From the NCBI RefSeq assembly GCF_016862775.1, contig NZ_BONP01000012.1, positions 1-64,000 of the forward strand: a DNA stretch of 64,000 bases, given 5' to 3'. The notes under the pieces are model-generated. The model saw nothing but the letters and a program-made list of their open reading frames with translations, was not told where the DNA came from and made no database searches. The DNA comes from Cellulomonas phragmiteti (lineage in GTDB: Bacteria > Actinomycetota > Actinomycetes > Actinomycetales > Cellulomonadaceae). Positions 54,267 through 64,000 of this stretch are shown one piece after another. The stretch's first letter is position 1. Each line of letters starts with the position of its first letter. Both the position numbers and the translations under genes were made by a program.

Positions 54267-54833
54267 TCAGCCCGGGGTGTCGCGGTCGAGCCCTCCGGGC
54301 AGGTCGGTGCAGTCGACGTCGACGGGAGGGTGGCTCCGCAGGTACGCGCGGGCGCCGGCGTCGCCGTCGAGGTGGGAGCGCAGCGGCGCCCAGTGGTCAC
54401 GGCCGATCAGCACCGGGTGCCCGGGGCCGGTGGCGAAGGTGGCGCGCCGCAGGTCGCCCGGCCGGACGGCGCCGGCCGTCACCCGCGCCACGGCACGGGC
54501 GTCGAGGTCGGGCAGGTCGACGAGCGTGACGACGACGGCGACGGTGGGGGAGCCCGGTCCCAGGCCGTCCAGCCCGGCCGCGAGCGACGCTCCCAGGCCG
54601 CGCTGCCAGCGGGTGGCGACGACGACCTCGGCGCCCGCCGGCACGAGCGGCCGGGCCGCACCGGCGCCCGCTCCCAGGACGACGCGCACCCGGGTGCACC
54701 CGCCGCCGGCCAGCGCGTCGTGCGCCAGCCGGAGCCACGGGGCGCCGGCCGGAGTCGCGCACAGCGCCTTGGGCCGGCCCATGCGCGTCCCGGCGCCGGC
54801 CGCCAGGACGACCCCGAGCAGGTCCTCAGGCAC
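54267..54833 (-). CDS. MocA/MobA-like nucleotidyltransferase
   Basis: 188 residues from GTG 54833, overlapping the upstream permease stop. The NTP-binding loop is VVLAAGAGTRMGRPK. VTLVDLPDL holds the metal Asp, and GHPVLIGRDHW is typical of the MocA family that attaches CMP to molybdopterin for xanthine-dehydrogenase-type enzymes. Context (XdhC, guanine deaminase) supports that role. No molybdenum enzyme gene is in the window. Confidence 0.86.
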   Translation of the reverse strand: MPEDLLGVVLAAGAGTRMGRPKALCATPAGAPWLRLAHDALAGGGCTRVRVVLGAGAGAARPLVPAGAEVVVATRWQRGLGASLAAGLDGLGPGSPTVAVVVTLVDLPDLDARAVARVTAGAVRPGDLRRATFATGPGHPVLIGRDHWAPLRSHLDGDAGARAYLRSHPPVDVDCTDLPGGLDRDTPG

Positions 54834-55617
54834 GCCCTGCCGCCGGGCCGAACCGTGCCAGGACCCACTGCTCGACGAGCTGCGCGAGCGTGTAGAGCAC
54901 CAGCGAGGCCAGGGTGACCACCACGACGAGCGCCCACACCTTGGTGTTCTGGGCGCGGCCGACGGCCGACACCACGCCGTAGCCGATGCCGCCGCCCGTC
55001 GCCAGCCACTCGGCGATGAGCGCGCCCGTGATCGCCCCGGGCACCGAGATCCGGACGGCGGCGAAGACGGACGGCAGCGCCGCGGGCAGCTGCACCAGGC
55101 GCAGCACCGTGCGCGGCCCACCACCCAGGACGGTCACCAGATCGCGCATCGGCGCCGACGCCGAGCGCAGGCCCAGCACGATCGTCACGAGCGCGGGGAA
55201 CAGCACGACGATCCCGCTCATGACGGCGACCGACGCCACGCCCCGCCCGACGAGCAGGATGATGACCGGCGCGAGGGCGATCAGCGGGACCGACCGGAAC
55301 AGCATCGCGACGGGCATGATCGTGCCCTCCGCGGTCCGCGACAGCACGATCGCGGCGGCGAGCAGCAGCGCGGCCGTCATCCCGGCGACGAAGCCGATGG
55401 ACGCGTCGGTCAGCGTCTCGCCGAGCAGCGCCGCGACCTCGGCGCGGTGCTCGCCCGCGTCCGCGTCGGTCACGAGGTAGGCCCACACCTGCGCCGGCCC
55501 CTTGCCGACGTACGGGGAGACGTCGAACGCTGCGAGCAGCACCGTCCAGGCCACGAGGACGACGGCGGTCGTCGTGGCCGCGTCGAGCAGCACGCGGCCC
55601 ACGCGGGCGGCCGTCAC
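54826..55617 (-). CDS. ABC transporter permease (SsuC/ThiX type)
   Basis: 263 residues from GTG 55617 (GTGA overlap with the previous permease). About six TM helices; conserved permease stretch FRSVPLIALAPVIILLVGRG and EAA-like loop MRDLVTVLGGGPRTVLRLVQLP. Pairs with the adjacent permease. Import of a small aromatic or heterocyclic solute is expected. Confidence 0.9.
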   Translation of the reverse strand: MTAARVGRVLLDAATTTAVVLVAWTVLLAAFDVSPYVGKGPAQVWAYLVTDADAGEHRAEVAALLGETLTDASIGFVAGMTAALLLAAAIVLSRTAEGTIMPVAMLFRSVPLIALAPVIILLVGRGVASVAVMSGIVVLFPALVTIVLGLRSASAPMRDLVTVLGGGPRTVLRLVQLPAALPSVFAAVRISVPGAITGALIAEWLATGGGIGYGVVSAVGRAQNTKVWALVVVVTLASLVLYTLAQLVEQWVLARFGPAAGRA

Positions 55618-56474
55618 GACGCACCCCCGGCCGGTGCCGCACCCCCGGCGGCCCAGGGCGTGACCAGCCGGGCCAGGGCGGCGAACAGCGCGTACCCGGC
55701 GCCGGCGACCACGGCGCACGCCAGCGCGATGCCCCACGCCCGCTCGGCGTTCAGCGACTGCCCGGCGTTGACGAGCGCCGGGCCGACCCCGCGGTCGACG
55801 CCGCCGATGTACTCGCCGAGGATCGCGCCGAGCAGCGCCGCGGGCGCCGCGATCTGCAGCGCGCCGATGATGCCCGGCAGGGCCGCGACGAGCCGGACCC
55901 GCACGAGCTGCTGCCAGCGGCCCCCGCCGAAGACGGTGACGACGTCGAGGCTGGCGGGGTCCGCGGAGCGGAAGCCGAGCACGGCCCCGACCACGGTGGT
56001 GAAGAAGACCGACAGCGCGGCCAGCACCACGGCGGTGCCGGACGGCTCCCCCGACGGCGGTGGGCCGATGACGATGTAGAGGATCGGGGTGATCGCCACC
56101 AGCGGCAGGCAGTAGCTGATGACGGCGACCTGCATGATGAGGCGCTCGAGCGCCGGGACCAGCAGCACGAGCGACGCGAGCAGCAGTGCCAGGCCGTTGC
56201 CGACGAGGAACCCGCGCACGGCCTCCTCGAGCGTGACCGACATGTTCGCGACGTAGAACCCCAGGCCGTCCGCGGCGAACCCCTGGGCGACGCCCAGCGG
56301 GGTCGGCATCGTCGTGCCGGCGAGCACGGTGGCGGCCGCGAGCCACCACACGGCGACGACCCCCAGGACCCCGCCGGCCCCCGGCGCCCAGCGGCGCGCG
56401 AGGCGCAGCACGCCGCGGTGCCGGGGTGCGGGGGGCGCGGCGCGCGTGCCGGCGTCGTCGGTCACGACGCTCAT
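55614..56474 (-). CDS. ABC transporter permease (SsuC/ThiX type), second subunit
   Basis: 286 residues, six TM helices. [20 protein letters not shown] is the counterpart of the conserved stretch in the partner permease; the EAA-like loop is [25 protein letters not shown]. Overlaps both neighbours by 4 bp, so the genes are translated together and the permeases likely form a heterodimer. Confidence 0.9.
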   Translation of the reverse strand: MSVVTDDAGTRAAPPAPRHRGVLRLARRWAPGAGGVLGVVAVWWLAAATVLAGTTMPTPLGVAQGFAADGLGFYVANMSVTLEEAVRGFLVGNGLALLLASLVLLVPALERLIMQVAVISYCLPLVAITPILYIVIGPPPSGEPSGTAVVLAALSVFFTTVVGAVLGFRSADPASLDVVTVFGGGRWQQLVRVRLVAALPGIIGALQIAAPAALLGAILGEYIGGVDRGVGPALVNAGQSLNAERAWGIALACAVVAGAGYALFAALARLVTPWAAGGAAPAGGAS

Positions 56475-57301
56475 GCGCCCACCGCGTCACCGAAGAGCAG
56501 CTCGGACGCGTGGTCGTGCAGCGCGTGGAACTCCGGGGTGCGCATCATCGCCGGCGTCCGCGGGCGCGGCAGGTCGACGTCGATGACCTCCTTGACCCGA
56601 CCGGGACGCGGGCTCATCACCGCCACCTGGTCGGACAAGAAGATCGCCTCGGAGATCCCGTGGGTGACCATGAGGGTCGTCGCGGGCTTCTCCGTCCAGA
56701 TGCGCAGCAGCTCGAGGTTCAGGCGCTGGCGCGTCATGTCGTCCAGGGCCCCGAACGGCTCGTCGAGCAGCAGGACCGACGGCTGGACGACCAGCGCCCG
56801 GGCGATCGACACGCGCTGCCGCATGCCGCCCGAGAGCTGCGCGGGCTTGGCCTTCTCGAAGCCCTCGAGGCCGACCAGCCGCACCAGGTCGGCGACGAGC
56901 GCGTGGTCCGGCGTGGTGCCGGAGACCTCGAACGGCAGCCGGATGTTCGCCTCGACGCTGCGCCACGGCAGCAGGGCCGAGTCCTGGAAGGCGATGCCGA
57001 GCGCGTGCTCGGCCCGCAGCTCGACGGGGGTGCGGCCCTCGACGAGCGCCGTGCCCGTCGTCGGCTGCTCGAGCCCGGCGAGGATGCGCAGGATCGTCGA
57101 CTTGCCGCACCCCGAGGGGCCCAGCAGCGACAGGAAGCTGCCCTTGTCGGTGTGCAGCGTCGTGTCCTGCAGCGCGGTGACGTGACGGCGGCCGGTGGTG
57201 AACGTCTTGCCGAGGCCGTCGAGGCCCACGCCGGTGCCCAGCGAGCCACCCCGGCGGGGGGCGGCCTGCGGGGCACCGGCGTCGTGCTGCACGTGCGTCA
57301 C
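56471..57301 (-). CDS. ABC transporter ATP-binding protein (SsuB/ThiZ type)
   Basis: 276 residues from GTG 57301. Walker [11 protein letters not shown]-loop [10 protein letters not shown], signature [15 protein letters not shown], Walker [13 protein letters not shown]-loop VTHGISEA. This nitrate/sulfonate/pyrimidine (NrtD/SsuB) branch energises NMT1/THI5-type importers. Follows the binding-protein gene by 10 nt. Confidence 0.94.
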   Translation of the reverse strand: MTHVQHDAGAPQAAPRRGGSLGTGVGLDGLGKTFTTGRRHVTALQDTTLHTDKGSFLSLLGPSGCGKSTILRILAGLEQPTTGTALVEGRTPVELRAEHALGIAFQDSALLPWRSVEANIRLPFEVSGTTPDHALVADLVRLVGLEGFEKAKPAQLSGGMRQRVSIARALVVQPSVLLLDEPFGALDDMTRQRLNLELLRIWTEKPATTLMVTHGISEAIFLSDQVAVMSPRPGRVKEVIDVDLPRPRTPAMMRTPEFHALHDHASELLFGDAVGA

Positions 57302-57311
57302 GGGCGTCGTG

Positions 57312-58394
57312 TCACTTCGCCAGGTCCGGCTGCTCCTCGAGCAGCTCGGTCAGCAGGGACAGGTCGAACAGGTCGTCGGCCTCGAGCACGATGCCGGCCG
57401 CGGCGAGGGTCGCGAGGTTCTGCGCGATGAGGTCGTCGGAGATCGTGAACAGGCCGTTCTCGCGCGTCTCCTCGGTGACGATGAGATCGATCTGGATCGT
57501 CGCCTGCTGGATCTCCTTGTCCAGGTCGAGGTCCAGGTCGGTGCCGTACTCCTCGACGGCCAGGCGCGCACCCTCCTCCGGGTCGGCGACCGCGTCCTTC
57601 CAGCCGCGGATCTCCGCCTCGAGGAACGCCTTCACCTTCTCCGGCTCGTTCTCGATCATCTCCTCGGTGGTGACGACCGACTCGGCGACGAACGGCAGGC
57701 CGTTGTCCGCGAACAGCAGGTTGGTCACGGCGTGACCGTCGGACTCGACGGTGATCGCCTCGTTGGTGACGTAGGCGAGGAACCCGTCGACCTCGCCGTT
57801 GACCAGCGGTGACGGGTCGTACTCGACCGGCACCTTGGTGACCTCGGCCGGGTCGATCTCGTTGACCGCGAGCAGGGCGTCGAACAGGGCCTCGTTGGGC
57901 CCGGCCTGCACGCCGATCCGCTTGCCCTTGAGGTCCTCGGGCGTGGCGATGTCGCCGCCGTCCGCGAGGGACAGGATCGTGAACGGGTTCTTCTGGAACG
58001 TCGTGCCGACGATCTTCAGCGGTGCGTCCTCCTCCGCGACGACCTGACCGACCGAGATCGCGTTCGACAGGCCGAAGTCGGCGCCGCCGGACAGCACGAT
58101 CGACTCGGTCGCGCCGGGGCCGGCGTTGAGCGTCACGGAGCTGAACCCCGCGTCGGCGTAGTAGCCCTTGCTGTCGGCGAAGAACTCGCCCGCGAACTCG
58201 GCGTTCTTGATCCACGAGAGCTGGACGGTGATGGCCCCGAGGTCCGCGGTGTCGGCACCGGTCGCGTCGTCACCTGCCCCGGCGTCGGCGCCCGTGGAGC
58301 AGGCGCCCAGGACGAGTGCGAGGGCGGCGCCGGTGGCGGCGATCCCCGTGAGGCGGGCACGGCGCGTGCGGCGGGGGTGCGGGGGGAGGGACAT
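57312..58394 (-). CDS. NMT1/THI5-like substrate-binding lipoprotein
   Basis: 360 residues from ATG 58394 (GGAG upstream). Lipobox LGACST about residue 32. The mature part starts [25 protein letters not shown], the classic SsuA/THI5 opening, with [14 protein letters not shown] and [11 protein letters not shown] later. Members bind pyrimidines, riboflavin precursors, sulfonates or nitrate; next to guanine deaminase and XdhC a purine or related base is the best guess. GAAACA (58440-58445) lies upstream, also found in the guaD/xdhC region. Confidence 0.9.
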   Translation of the reverse strand: MSLPPHPRRTRRARLTGIAATGAALALVLGACSTGADAGAGDDATGADTADLGAITVQLSWIKNAEFAGEFFADSKGYYADAGFSSVTLNAGPGATESIVLSGGADFGLSNAISVGQVVAEEDAPLKIVGTTFQKNPFTILSLADGGDIATPEDLKGKRIGVQAGPNEALFDALLAVNEIDPAEVTKVPVEYDPSPLVNGEVDGFLAYVTNEAITVESDGHAVTNLLFADNGLPFVAESVVTTEEMIENEPEKVKAFLEAEIRGWKDAVADPEEGARLAVEEYGTDLDLDLDKEIQQATIQIDLIVTEETRENGLFTISDDLIAQNLATLAAAGIVLEADDLFDLSLLTELLEEQPDLAK

Positions 58395-58584
58395 CGGCAC
58401 TCCATCGGGGAACGGGCGCGAGCGGGTCGCGCGGTGCGTGAAACAGGTGTTGCGCGCGGTGACGCTACGGACGCGGCGTGTCGGGGCGTCGCGTGCTCTG
58501 TGTCCCGGGCGTAAACGTCGGCCGGGCGGGGTCACGGTTCGGTCTCGGTCGGGCGTCCAGGAGGCGCTCGCGGTCGTGGAGCGG

Positions 58585-59130
58585 TCAGTAGTCGGTGCGT
58601 GCCGTGTGCGTGAGCCACGCGTCGAACGGGCGCGTGGACTCCGGCAGGCGGAGCTCGTGGACCCGGGTGCGGTCCCACGCGTCGCGGTCCCGGGCGAACA
58701 GCTCGTAGAACGCGGAGTCGTCGAAACCCCCGCGGCTCGCGTCGTGCCGGTCGGCGCTGAACACGACGCGGTCCAGGCGGGCCCACAGGCACGCCGCGAG
58801 GCACAGCGGGCACGGCTCGCACGACGTGTAGAGCGTCATGCCCTCGAGCGCGAACGTCCCCGCCGCGCGGCACGCGGCCCGGATGGCCTGGACCTCGGCG
58901 TGCGCGGTGGGGTCGAGGTCGCGCGTCACGCGGTTCTGGCCCGTCGCGACCTCGACGCCGCCCGCGACGACGACGGCACCGAACGGCCCCCCGCCCTCGG
59001 CGACGTTGGCGGTGGCGAGCTCGACCGCGCGCCGCAGCCAGCGGGCGTCGGCCGTCTCGTCGGCGGCCGACGGCCCGGTGGGCGGCTCGGTCCGTGCGGC
59101 GGCGCCGACGGGGTCCACGACGATCGACAT
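58585..59130 (-). CDS. guaD: Guanine deaminase (CDA-fold)
   Basis: 181 residues. Converts guanine to xanthine and ammonia. Zinc site: HAE in DPTAHAEVQAIRAAC and PCxxC in TSCEPCPLCLAAC. RHDASRGGFDD matches the B. subtilis-type GuaD C-terminal region. N-terminal extension of ~25 residues. Divergent from xdhC, with the shared gap carrying repeated TGTTTC/GAAACA elements. tRNA adenosine deaminase is excluded by the GFDD/Y tail. Confidence 0.88.
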   Translation of the reverse strand: MSIVVDPVGAAARTEPPTGPSAADETADARWLRRAVELATANVAEGGGPFGAVVVAGGVEVATGQNRVTRDLDPTAHAEVQAIRAACRAAGTFALEGMTLYTSCEPCPLCLAACLWARLDRVVFSADRHDASRGGFDDSAFYELFARDRDAWDRTRVHELRLPESTRPFDAWLTHTARTDY

Positions 59131-59174
59131 GGCCGGTCCTCTCGTTGTCCTCGCCGTCGATCGTGCGGCCGCGC

Positions 59175-59230
59175 TGTTTCGGCACCGTTACCCCCGCGCG
59201 CCGGTTCTCGAAACAATCATTTCGTAGCGT
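59175..59230. promoter_or_regulatory. Divergent guaD/xdhC control region
   Basis: TGTTTC (59175-59180) and GAAACA (59210-59215) are inverted copies; CGAAA-CAATCA-TTTCG (59209-59224) is a second symmetric element abutting a TAGCGT -10 (59225-59230) that ends 7 nt before the xdhC ATG. The same hexamer occurs before the importer gene (58440-58445). A shared purine-responsive regulator is inferred. Confidence 0.45.
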
Positions 59231-59237
59231 CACCGGC

Positions 59238-60176
59238 ATGCTCGACCAGGCCGGCGAGATCTGCCGCCGCCTCGACGCCGGTCAGCGCGTCGTGGCGGCG
59301 ACGGTCGTGCGCGTGGTGGGCAGCGCGCCGCGGGCGGTCGGGTCGTCGTTCGTCGTCGGCTCGGACGGCACCGTGGCCGGCAGCGTCTCGGGCGGGTGCG
59401 TGGAGTCCGACCTGGTCGAGCGCTGCCGCGGGGTGCTCGACGGCGGCCCGGCGCACGTCGTGTCGTACGGGGTCGGCGACGAGCTCGGGGAGCCCGGGCT
59501 CACCTGCGGCGGGACGATCACGGTGCTGGTGCACGACGTGACGGCGCTGCCGGCCGGCGCGCTGCACCAGGTGCGGCGCGCGGCCGAGGGGCTCGACGCG
59601 TGCGTGCTGCTCGACGCGCAGGGACGCAGCTGCACCGACGACCCGCTGGTCACGCTGCGCACGCCGGCCGCGCACCCGCTGCTCGTCGTCGGGGCCGGTG
59701 AGCACGCCGTGGCTCTGACGCGCCTGGCCGCCGGCTGCGGGTTCGCGGTGACCGTGCTCGACCAGCGCCCGTTGTTCGCGACCAAGGAGCGCTTCCCCGA
59801 CGCGTACGCGGTGGTCCGGGACTGGCCCGGTCGCTGGTTGGCGGCGCACCCGCTGACGGCGTCGCACGCGGTCGCCGTCCTCACCCACGACCAGCGCGTC
59901 GACGTCCCGACCCTCACGGCCGCGCTGGCCTCACCCGCCCGCTACGTCGGGGCGATGGGGTCGCGCGCCACGCACGCCCGGCGGGTGGCGGCGCTGCGTG
60001 CCGCGGGGGTGGGGCCCGAGGCGCTCGCGCGGCTGCGCTCGCCGATCGGCCTGGACCTGGGCGGCTCGACGCCGCAGGAGGTCGCGCTGTCGGTCCTGGC
60101 GGAGGTCGTCATGGCCCGCCACGGCGCCACGGGCCGCCCGCTGTCGACGACGACGACCCCGCTGCACCGCGGCTGA
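59238..60176 (+). CDS. xdhC: XdhC-family molybdenum cofactor chaperone
   Basis: 312 residues from ATG 59238. XdhC N domain: TVVRVVGSAPRAVGSSFVVG, GGCVESDLVERC, GLTCGGTITVLV. C-terminal Rossmann domain: LLVVGAGEHAVALTRLA, AVAVLTHDQRVDVP, YVGAMGSRATHARR, SPIGLDLGG. XdhC inserts sulfurated Mo-cofactor into xanthine dehydrogenase. Probably leaderless (TAGCGT -10 close to the ATG). Xanthine dehydrogenase itself is not in the window. Confidence 0.93.
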   Translation: MLDQAGEICRRLDAGQRVVAATVVRVVGSAPRAVGSSFVVGSDGTVAGSVSGGCVESDLVERCRGVLDGGPAHVVSYGVGDELGEPGLTCGGTITVLVHDVTALPAGALHQVRRAAEGLDACVLLDAQGRSCTDDPLVTLRTPAAHPLLVVGAGEHAVALTRLAAGCGFAVTVLDQRPLFATKERFPDAYAVVRDWPGRWLAAHPLTASHAVAVLTHDQRVDVPTLTAALASPARYVGAMGSRATHARRVAALRAAGVGPEALARLRSPIGLDLGGSTPQEVALSVLAEVVMARHGATGRPLSTTTTPLHRG

Positions 60177-60189
60177 CGCGCGCACCGGC

Positions 60190-60249
60190 CGCGAGACCGG
60201 GCTCGGGTCGCTCACCGGGCGGGGTCAGCGACCTGAGCCCGGTCTCGCG
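60190..60249. terminator. Terminator after xdhC (23-nt arms, one mismatch)
   Basis: Arms 60190-60212 and 60227-60249 pair over 22 of 23 positions (CGCGAGACCGGGCTC ... GAGCCCGGTCTCGCG). Convergent with the GNAT gene. Confidence 0.88.
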
Positions 60250-60276
60250 TCGGCGTCGTCCCGCCGGCGGACACCG

Positions 60277-60786
60277 TCACGGGGCGGTGGACGTGACAGG
60301 GCGGGAGCGCCAGACGAGGTCGAGGGCCGGGTCGCCCGACGGGCTCGGGTCGACCCGGACCACGGTGAAGCCCTCGCGCTCGTAGAAGGCGGCCGCGCGG
60401 GTGTTGGCCGCGACGTGCTCGACGTGCAGCGTGCGCGCGCCGTCGGGCAGGTGGCGGGTCAGCGCGTCGAGCAGCCGTGGACCCAGCCCGTGGCCGCGCA
60501 GCGCGGGGTCGACGTAGAGCTTGTAGACGACGTGGTCGTCCCCGGACCGGCCGAGCTGGGCGACGCCGACGCACGCGCCACCGTCGTCGGCCACGACGAC
60601 GGAGCCCTTCTCGACCGCGTCGGCGACGTATGCCGGGTGCCACCAGGCGCGCACCTGCGCGTCGGCGGCCTGCACCCCGATGAGGGGCGCGTAGTGCGCG
60701 CGGACGTGCGCCTCGCCGAATTCGCAGATCCCGGCGACGTCCTCGGGGCACGCGTCGCGGACGACCGGGTGAGGTGCGGCCTGCAT
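60277..60786 (-). CDS. GNAT-family acetyltransferase
   Basis: 169 residues. Acetyl-CoA loop in [20 protein letters not shown] and the C-terminal [13 protein letters not shown] are standard GNAT motifs. Substrate unknown. Start ATG 60786; the gene stands between terminator and catalase and seems monocistronic. Confidence 0.9.
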   Translation of the reverse strand: MQAAPHPVVRDACPEDVAGICEFGEAHVRAHYAPLIGVQAADAQVRAWWHPAYVADAVEKGSVVVADDGGACVGVAQLGRSGDDHVVYKLYVDPALRGHGLGPRLLDALTRHLPDGARTLHVEHVAANTRAAAFYEREGFTVVRVDPSPSGDPALDLVWRSRPVTSTAP

Positions 60787-60870
60787 GCCCGCCAGCCTGG
60801 CAGACCCCGCGGCCGGTGCGCCTGCCGGGCACGGCCCGGGCCCGACCTGGTGGCCGGGCCCGGGCGGGCG

Positions 60871-63075
<2,205 letters not shown>

Positions 63076-63263
63076 GGGACGCTCCTGGGGATCGGGGGTC
63101 GGCCACCCGGGAGGGGCGGCCGTCACGATCCACTATCGAAGAGTCATGGGTGGTCCGCACTCCGAGCGGGTCGGTCGGGTGCGCCTCGGCGACGAGCCTG
63201 CTGCGCCGACGGGGCCACGGCGGTCACGGTGACGTCCTCACCGTCCGCCCACGGTGGCGACGG

Positions 63264-64000
63264 TCACACGGATGCGTCGGCCAGGACGCGAGCCGCGCGA
63301 GCGGCGATCTGCTCGGCCACGTCGTCGGTGTCGAGACCCACGGCTGCGCAGTGCGGGAGCGCCTCGCGCACGGCTGTCGTCACGCGCTCCACGACCTCGA
63401 GCACGGCGGGCTCGCGCATGCCCCAGTGTGCGGCCTCGCGGACGAGGTGGGCGCCCGTGAGGTGTCGTAGCCGGGGCTGGCCGTCGAGCGCGAGCCCGAA
63501 GTGCTGGTAGGCGGGGTTGAGCAGGTAGACCGGAGCCACGTCGTACAGCGGGGCCATCGCGCAGCCGGCTGCGTCGCCGAGAGTCAGCGAGTAGTTCTTC
63601 GCGTGCGCGTCGCCGTTGCCCACGACGAGGTTGAACGTGACCTGGGCGAGAAGACCGGTGAGGAGGGCGTCGGGATCGGTGGCCTCGGCCGCGGCGACGG
63701 CGGCGAGCGACTCCAGCCGCGACGGCCGCGCGCTCGAGGACTCGTACTTGTCACGCGCGGCGACGCCCAGAGCCTGCGCCATGTCCTCCTGGTGGACGCG
63801 GGCCCCGCCCCGGCGGTCGAAGCGCTCGACGACGATCGCCGTCCGGCCGTCGAACTCCGCCAGCTCGGCCGTGGCAGCCGGGAGCCCTGCGGTGCGCGCC
63901 AGGCGCAACGTCCACTCCTCCCACCGCACGAGGTCCGGCACCGCGACGTCCGTGACGGGCTCGGGCTTGACGATGTGCGTGGACATCGCACCGTCCGCGG
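63264..64000 (-). CDS. HipA-type serine/threonine kinase, C-terminal part (5' end outside window)
   Basis: About 245 visible residues. STHIVKPEP, IVVERFDRR, GNGDAHAKNYSL (catalytic loop Asp) and PLYDVAP (metal-binding DFG-like) are HipA kinase motifs. Family members have ~120-180 residues before STHIVKP, and the frame stays open to the window edge, so the Met at 63986 is internal. Toxin of a HipBA module or a stand-alone kinase; the antitoxin would lie beyond the edge. Confidence 0.9.
   Translation of the reverse strand, partial: ADGAMSTHIVKPEPVTDVAVPDLVRWEEWTLRLARTAGLPAATAELAEFDGRTAIVVERFDRRGGARVHQEDMAQALGVAARDKYESSSARPSRLESLAAVAAAEATDPDALLTGLLAQVTFNLVVGNGDAHAKNYSLTLGDAAGCAMAPLYDVAPVYLLNPAYQHFGLALDGQPRLRHLTGAHLVREAAHWGMREPAVLEVVERVTTAVREALPHCAAVGLDTDDVAEQIAARAARVLADASV

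Noticed and set aside
58395..58584. Purine riboswitch before the importer
   Set aside because: No purine-aptamer loops or conserved junction bases; only GC-rich sequence and a single GAAACA element.

Overview
The window is very GC-rich DNA (about 73-75% G+C by eye) from an actinobacterium, most likely Cellulomonas or a close relative in the Micrococcales. The main clues are a mycothiol synthase gene (an Actinomycetota-specific thiol), secreted polysaccharide hydrolases built as catalytic domain + Pro/Thr linker + CBM2 or ricin-type CBM (GH62 arabinofuranosidase, GH18 chitinase, GH5 beta-mannanase), frequent GTG starts, and many short gaps and ATGA/GTGA overlaps. No rRNA, tRNA, CRISPR array, insertion sequence, integrase or phage gene was seen. 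The window looks like ordinary chromosome, cut inside a gene at both ends.

Layout. 1-6.3 kb: 5' part of a GH62 gene with palindromic operators, then an ABC-2 exporter (ATPase + two permeases) followed, past a strong terminator, by a histidine kinase/response regulator pair. 6.3-13.5 kb: regulator/target pairs (HxlR with a mycothiol-isomerase-like protein; OhrR-type MarR with an alpha/beta hydrolase), an ATP-grasp protein fused to a PGPGW membrane module, a Cys-rich lipoprotein, a secreted peptidoglycan-binding protein and a zinc alcohol dehydrogenase. 13.5-23.6 kb: chitinase, orphan membrane protein, a possible small RNA, aldo/keto reductase, ABC exporter, nucleotidyltransferase, EEP phosphatase, HesB-like protein, and a flavin reductase/LLM monooxygenase pair. 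23.6-27.5 kb: a SipW-type signal peptidase with a TasA/CalY-like substrate and a 65-residue mini-substrate, directly downstream of a GGDEF-EAL gene; this is the most system-like accessory locus.

27.5-38.1 kb: msrB, NERD protein, MarR and a DHA2-type exporter whose promoter carries MarR-type palindromes, a conserved unknown, a branched RNA structure ahead of a PhoU-like/Pit phosphate uptake pair, and the minus-strand operon mshD-ppk-(Nudix+histidine phosphatase). 38.2-46 kb: flavin monooxygenase, beta-mannanase with LacI-type operators, acetyl-CoA synthetase, a membrane protein and an OFA-type MFS transporter with its small subunit. Three DosR-like boxes lie in front of acs and the transporter. 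46-50.1 kb: a CUT1-type carbohydrate importer without its own ATPase. 50.1-54.2 kb: ACT-domain malic enzyme, Nudix protein with a degenerate Fic protein, HAD-IB phosphatase. 54.2-60.2 kb: a purine-type cluster (guanine deaminase, NMT1/THI5-type ABC importer, MocA-like cytidylyltransferase, XdhC). 60.2-64 kb: GNAT acetyltransferase, large catalase and the C-terminal part of a HipA kinase.

Likely joint functions: plant-polymer and chitin breakdown with oligosaccharide import; acetate/organic-acid handling that may respond to hypoxia or redox; phosphate uptake and polyphosphate synthesis; oxidative-stress defence (catalase, MsrB, OhrR, mycothiol); purine salvage; and a surface-fibre locus placed next to a c-di-GMP enzyme. 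Functions are inferred from recognised motifs; all promoter, operator and RNA calls are pattern-based.
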